From an uncultured Sutterella sp. (GTDB lineage Bacteria > Pseudomonadota > Gammaproteobacteria > Burkholderiales > Burkholderiaceae_F), in the NCBI GenBank assembly GCA_905192805.1, contig CAJJMF010000105.1, forward strand, positions 1 to 8,905: DNA of 8,905 nt. Reading direction: 5' to 3'. A program made the translations under genes and the position numbers. The stretch's first letter is position 1. Each line of letters opens with the position of its first letter. This document shows positions 6,378 through 8,905 of the stretch, piece after piece. The notes below the pieces were generated by a model. That model did no database searches. It was not told the origin of the DNA and saw only the letters and a program-made list of their open reading frames with translations.

Positions 6378-7871
6378 ATGAATAGTCGCGACATGCTTGA
6401 GCTCGTTGATGTGTTAGCGAGCGAGAAAAACGTTGAAAAAGATATTGTTTTCGGGGTCTTGGAACAGGCGTTGGCCAGTGCATTGAAAAAGTCCCAGTTC
6501 CCAGGTGAAGATGCGGATATCGTGGTTCACGTGGACCGTGTGACGGGCGAATTTAAAGCGCACCGTCGTTGGTTAGTGGTAGCCGACGAAGAAGGCTTGC
6601 AGGAACCGGATCGTCAGGAGATGTACTCCGACGTGGTGGACGAGTATCCGGATATCCAGCCCGGTAGCTTCATTGAACGTGAAGTGCAGGTGATCGATGT
6701 GGATACGACGGGCCGTCGTTTTGCGCAGGACGCCAAGCAGGTGATTTTGCAGCGTTTACGTGATGCGGAACGTGATCAGATTTTGAAGGAATTCTTGGAT
6801 CGTCATGAAAGCATCGTGACGGGCACCATTAAGCGTATCGACAAGCAAGAAGCGATTATTGAAATCGATCGTTTGGAAGCCCGTTTACCGCGTAGCCAGA
6901 TGATTCCGCGTGAAAACCTCCGCACGGGCGACCGTGTGCGTGCGTATGTCGACCATGTCGCCGAACTCAATAAGGGCCGTCAAGTGATTCTGTCGCGTAC
7001 TTCGCCCGAATTCTTGAAGCGCTTGTTTGAGTTGGAAGTGCCCGAAATCGAAGAAGGTTTATTGGAAATCAAATCGGCTGCTCGTGACCCGGGTGTGCGT
7101 GCCAAGATTGCGGTGTACGCTAAGGATCGCCGCATTGATCCGATCGGTACTTGCGTGGGGATCCGTGGTTCGCGTGTGAACGCAGTCACGAACGAATTGG
7201 CCGGTGAACGTGTGGATATCGTGCCCTGGAACGAAGATCCTGCCCAATTTGTCGTGGGCGCTCTCGAACCGGCGAAGGTCCAGTCGATTGTCATGATCGA
7301 AGAACAGCACACGATGGAAGTCGTGGTCGCCGAAGATAATTTGGCGGTGGCGATTGGTCGTGGTGGCCAGAACGTTCGCTTAGCCTCGGAATTGACGGGC
7401 TGGCAGATCAATATCATGACGGAAAGCGAAGCCAACGTGAAGCGCGACGAAGAAGTTGCCAAGATTCGCGTGGACTTCATGACGAGCTTGGATATTGATG
7501 AAACGGCCGCCAACGTGTTGATTCAAGAAGGCTTCTCCTCGATTGAAGAAATCGCGTATGTGCCTGAAAAAGAACTCTATGCGATCGAAGCTTTCGATAA
7601 AGAAACGATTGATGAGTTGCGTCAGCGTGCTCGCAACAAGCTTTTAGCGGATGCGATTACGCGTGAAGAAAACTTGCGTAAGGCTGACCCGGGTCTGCTC
7701 TCCTTGGAAGGCATGACCAATGATTTGGCCAGCAAGTTAGTGAGCCATGGGGTGAAGACACTCGACGACTTGGGTGAATTGGCCACCGATGACTTGGTCG
7801 ATATGACCGGTATTGAAACTGAACTCGCCAGCAAGCTCATTATGGCTGCCCGCGAACATTGGTTCGCCTAA
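6378..7871 (+). CDS. nusA: Transcription termination/antitermination protein NusA
   Basis: NusA binds RNA polymerase and nascent RNA, promotes pausing and intrinsic termination, and joins the rRNA antitermination complex. The 497-residue product has the full proteobacterial layout: polymerase-binding N-terminal domain (1-125), S1 domain (about 142-207, beginning SIVTGTIKRI), KH1 (about 210-280, with the loop GIRG at 261-264), KH2 (about 285-350, with GRGG at 327-330), and two acidic repeats at about 367-430 and 440-493. The acidic repeats, which contact the alpha subunit C-terminal domain, are typical of proteobacteria and absent from many Gram-positives. The binding site AAGGGG (6362-6367) lies across the rimP stop, giving tight coupling. 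The gap to infB is unusually long, 176 nt. A leader or terminator upstream of rimP could make NusA regulate its own operon; that is inference. Confidence 0.97.
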   Translation: MNSRDMLELVDVLASEKNVEKDIVFGVLEQALASALKKSQFPGEDADIVVHVDRVTGEFKAHRRWLVVADEEGLQEPDRQEMYSDVVDEYPDIQPGSFIEREVQVIDVDTTGRRFAQDAKQVILQRLRDAERDQILKEFLDRHESIVTGTIKRIDKQEAIIEIDRLEARLPRSQMIPRENLRTGDRVRAYVDHVAELNKGRQVILSRTSPEFLKRLFELEVPEIEEGLLEIKSAARDPGVRAKIAVYAKDRRIDPIGTCVGIRGSRVNAVTNELAGERVDIVPWNEDPAQFVVGALEPAKVQSIVMIEEQHTMEVVVAEDNLAVAIGRGGQNVRLASELTGWQINIMTESEANVKRDEEVAKIRVDFMTSLDIDETAANVLIQEGFSSIEEIAYVPEKELYAIEAFDKETIDELRQRARNKLLADAITREENLRKADPGLLSLEGMTNDLASKLVSHGVKTLDDLGELATDDLVDMTGIETELASKLIMAAREHWFA

Positions 7872-8047
7872 GCGAGACGGTAAGCGTCGAGATGTGCAGG
7901 GGGTGTGAATCCCCGTGGGGTAAAAACATCTAGCCGGCCTTAGGGCCGAATCAGGAAAGGGGATACTCGAGACCTCTTTCGCAATGAACGGCCCGAGGCC
8001 AACAAGTGTGAAGCCCGATGGGATTTGCACGAAGGAGTAAAAAATAT
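7872..8047 (+). ncRNA. Structured RNA element between nusA and infB
   Basis: This 176-nt gap contains no gene but can form four consecutive hairpins. P1 is GACG/CGTC at 7876-7888. P2 is GATGT 7891-7895 with ACATC 7926-7930, enclosing GGGG 7900-7903 with CCCC 7911-7914 around the seven-base loop TGTGAAT. P3 pairs 7936-7940 and 7943-7948 with 7996-8000 and 7989-7994 (11 bp), continues through TCA/TGA, and is capped by an 8-bp hairpin (7955-7962 with 7973-7980, loop containing CTCGAG). P4 is 8006-8012 with 8024-8030, then CCC/GGG around GAT. The infB binding site AAGGAG (8032-8037) starts two bases after P4. No T run is present, so it is not a terminator. It matches no riboswitch I know. Function and whether it is a leader, processing site or inserted element are unknown. 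Confidence 0.5.
8032..8037 (+). promoter_or_regulatory. Ribosome binding site of infB
   Basis: AAGGAG is a strong site, with ten bases to ATG 8048. It directly follows the hairpin at 8006-8030 and is also the last two codons of an 18-codon open frame (7984-8040). Confidence 0.75.
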
Positions 8048-8905
8048 ATGGCTAGCAAGACTGTTAGTGAATTTGCACAGGAACTTAAAGTGGCTGCCAA
8101 GACACTTTTGGCTCAGTTAAAAGCCGCTGGGGTTCCGAAGAAAAGTGAAAGTGATGAGTTGAGTGAAAGCGATAAGACGCGCTTGTTAAATAGCTTGCGT
8201 CAGGAACGCACGGATCAGCCACACCGCAAGATTTTAGTGACGCGTAAGGAAAATACGGTGGTTAAACAGCAGGATAGCTCGGGGCGTGCCCGTGCCATTC
8301 CCGTGGAAGTTCGCCGTACTCGCGTCTTTGTCAAAAACCCGCAACTGATGGCAGAAGAACAGGCTAAGCTCGAAGCGCAAGCCCGTGAGGCTGCTGAAGA
8401 AGCGGCACGTCGCGAGGCCGAAGAAGCCGCTCGTCGTGAACAGGAAGCGCAGGCTCAACGTGAAGCCGCTGCTCGCCGTGAAGCCGAAGAAAAGGCTGCT
8501 CGTGAGGAAGCGGAACGTAAGGCGGCGCAGGAACGTGCGGAACAGGCAGCTCGTGAAGCCGCAGAAAAAGCGGCTCATGAGGAAGCGTTAAAGAAAGCAG
8601 CCTCGGATGAAGCTGCGATGAAAGTTGCGCGCCGTGAAGCCGAAAAAGCCAAACTTGAAGCGGAAGTAGCCGCTGCCACTGCAAAACGTATGCAAGCTGA
8701 AGCCGAAGAACAAGAACGTCGTGAAGCTGCCCGCCGTCAGGCTGAAGAGGAAGCTCGCAAGATTAGCGAAATGATGACGCGTCCCGCTGGGGTGATGACG
8801 GCCAAGAAGGCCAAACCGCAGCCGGTCACTCAGACGTCTACGAACGAGAAGACCGAAGAGCACTGGATTGACGGACGTTTTGATAACAAGGGTGCTGCAA
8901 AGGCG
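8048..8905 (+). CDS. infB: Translation initiation factor IF-2, N-terminal part (runs off the window)
   Basis: IF2 is the GTPase that brings initiator fMet-tRNA to the 30S subunit and promotes joining of the 50S subunit. Only the first 286 residues are here and the frame is open to the edge. Residues 1-52 are the IF2 N-terminal domain (MASKTVSEFAQELKVAAKTL, then GVPKKSESDELSESDKTRLL). Residues about 61-97 hold the IF2-associated segment (SSGRARAIPVEVRRTRVFVK). Residues about 100-240 are an A/E/R-rich stretch expected to be a long charged helix or coiled coil, common in betaproteobacterial IF2. The G domain, with its GTP-binding motifs, lies beyond the window. ATG 8048 has AAGGAG upstream and matches family starts. 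An in-frame ATG at 8018 would add ten residues but sits in a hairpin with no good binding site. Confidence 0.96.
   Translation, partial: MASKTVSEFAQELKVAAKTLLAQLKAAGVPKKSESDELSESDKTRLLNSLRQERTDQPHRKILVTRKENTVVKQQDSSGRARAIPVEVRRTRVFVKNPQLMAEEQAKLEAQAREAAEEAARREAEEAARREQEAQAQREAAARREAEEKAAREEAERKAAQERAEQAAREAAEKAAHEEALKKAASDEAAMKVARREAEKAKLEAEVAAATAKRMQAEAEEQERREAARRQAEEEARKISEMMTRPAGVMTAKKAKPQPVTQTSTNEKTEEHWIDGRFDNKGAAKA

Noticed and set aside
6980..7513. 177-residue minus-strand frame opposite nusA, and other long antisense frames opposite rarA and infB
   Set aside because: They are shadows of strongly biased coding sequence in the reverse frames; the + strand proteins are unmistakable family members.
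7900..7930. Possible cobalamin riboswitch in the nusA-infB gap, because GGTGTGAATCC resembles part of its consensus
   Set aside because: The rest of the consensus, including the strongly conserved B12 box and the GCCACTG-type segment, is absent, and infB is not a cobalamin gene.
8768..8830. Internal start for a shorter IF2 form at the ATG codons near residue 241
   Set aside because: IF2 isoforms exist in E. coli, but here the nearest GAGG is about 20 bases away, so there is no usable binding site.

Overview
The window is about 8.9 kb of ordinary bacterial chromosome. Every gene points the same way (+) and almost all of them handle information: replication repair, chromosome organisation, tRNA charging, rRNA modification, ribosome assembly, transcription and translation initiation. 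Both the protein types and the order scpB-rluB-rimP-nusA-infB fit a betaproteobacterium of the Burkholderiales. The middling GC, the strong preference for CGT arginine codons and the mix of TTG/TTA leucine codons suggest a Sutterellaceae-like member rather than a high-GC Burkholderia; that placement is inference from memory, not a search.

Layout. 1-50: strong terminator of a gene outside the window. 128-1549: rarA, replication-associated AAA+ ATPase. 1550-1780: intergenic stretch with a promoter candidate and a foldable leader for serS. 1781-3094: serS. 3105-3309: tRNA-Ser(CGA) with its own promoter and terminator. 3310-3444: imperfect 60-bp palindrome and the scpB promoter. 3445-5335: scpB and rluB, overlapping by 32 nt. 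5336-5809: 474-nt gap with the rluB terminator, a possible promoter, several hairpins ending in a second perfect terminator, and a rimP leader hairpin. 5810-7871: rimP and nusA, 7 nt apart. 7872-8047: 176-nt, densely folded gap. 8048 to the window edge: 5' third of infB.

How the genes work together. SerRS is encoded right beside one of the tRNAs it charges. RluB modifies 23S rRNA and RimP matures the 30S subunit. NusA controls elongation and termination, and IF2 starts translation, so rimP-nusA-infB links transcription with ribosome production. ScpB belongs to the SMC-ScpAB condensin, and RarA acts at stalled forks.

The unexplained signal is in the non-coding DNA. The best candidates for something undescribed are the 176-nt structured element between nusA and infB (four stacked hairpins, a possible pseudoknot, the last hairpin abutting the infB ribosome binding site) and the approximately 250-nt terminator-ended region upstream of rimP, which could be a small RNA or an attenuator. 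No mobile element, CRISPR array or defence gene is visible.
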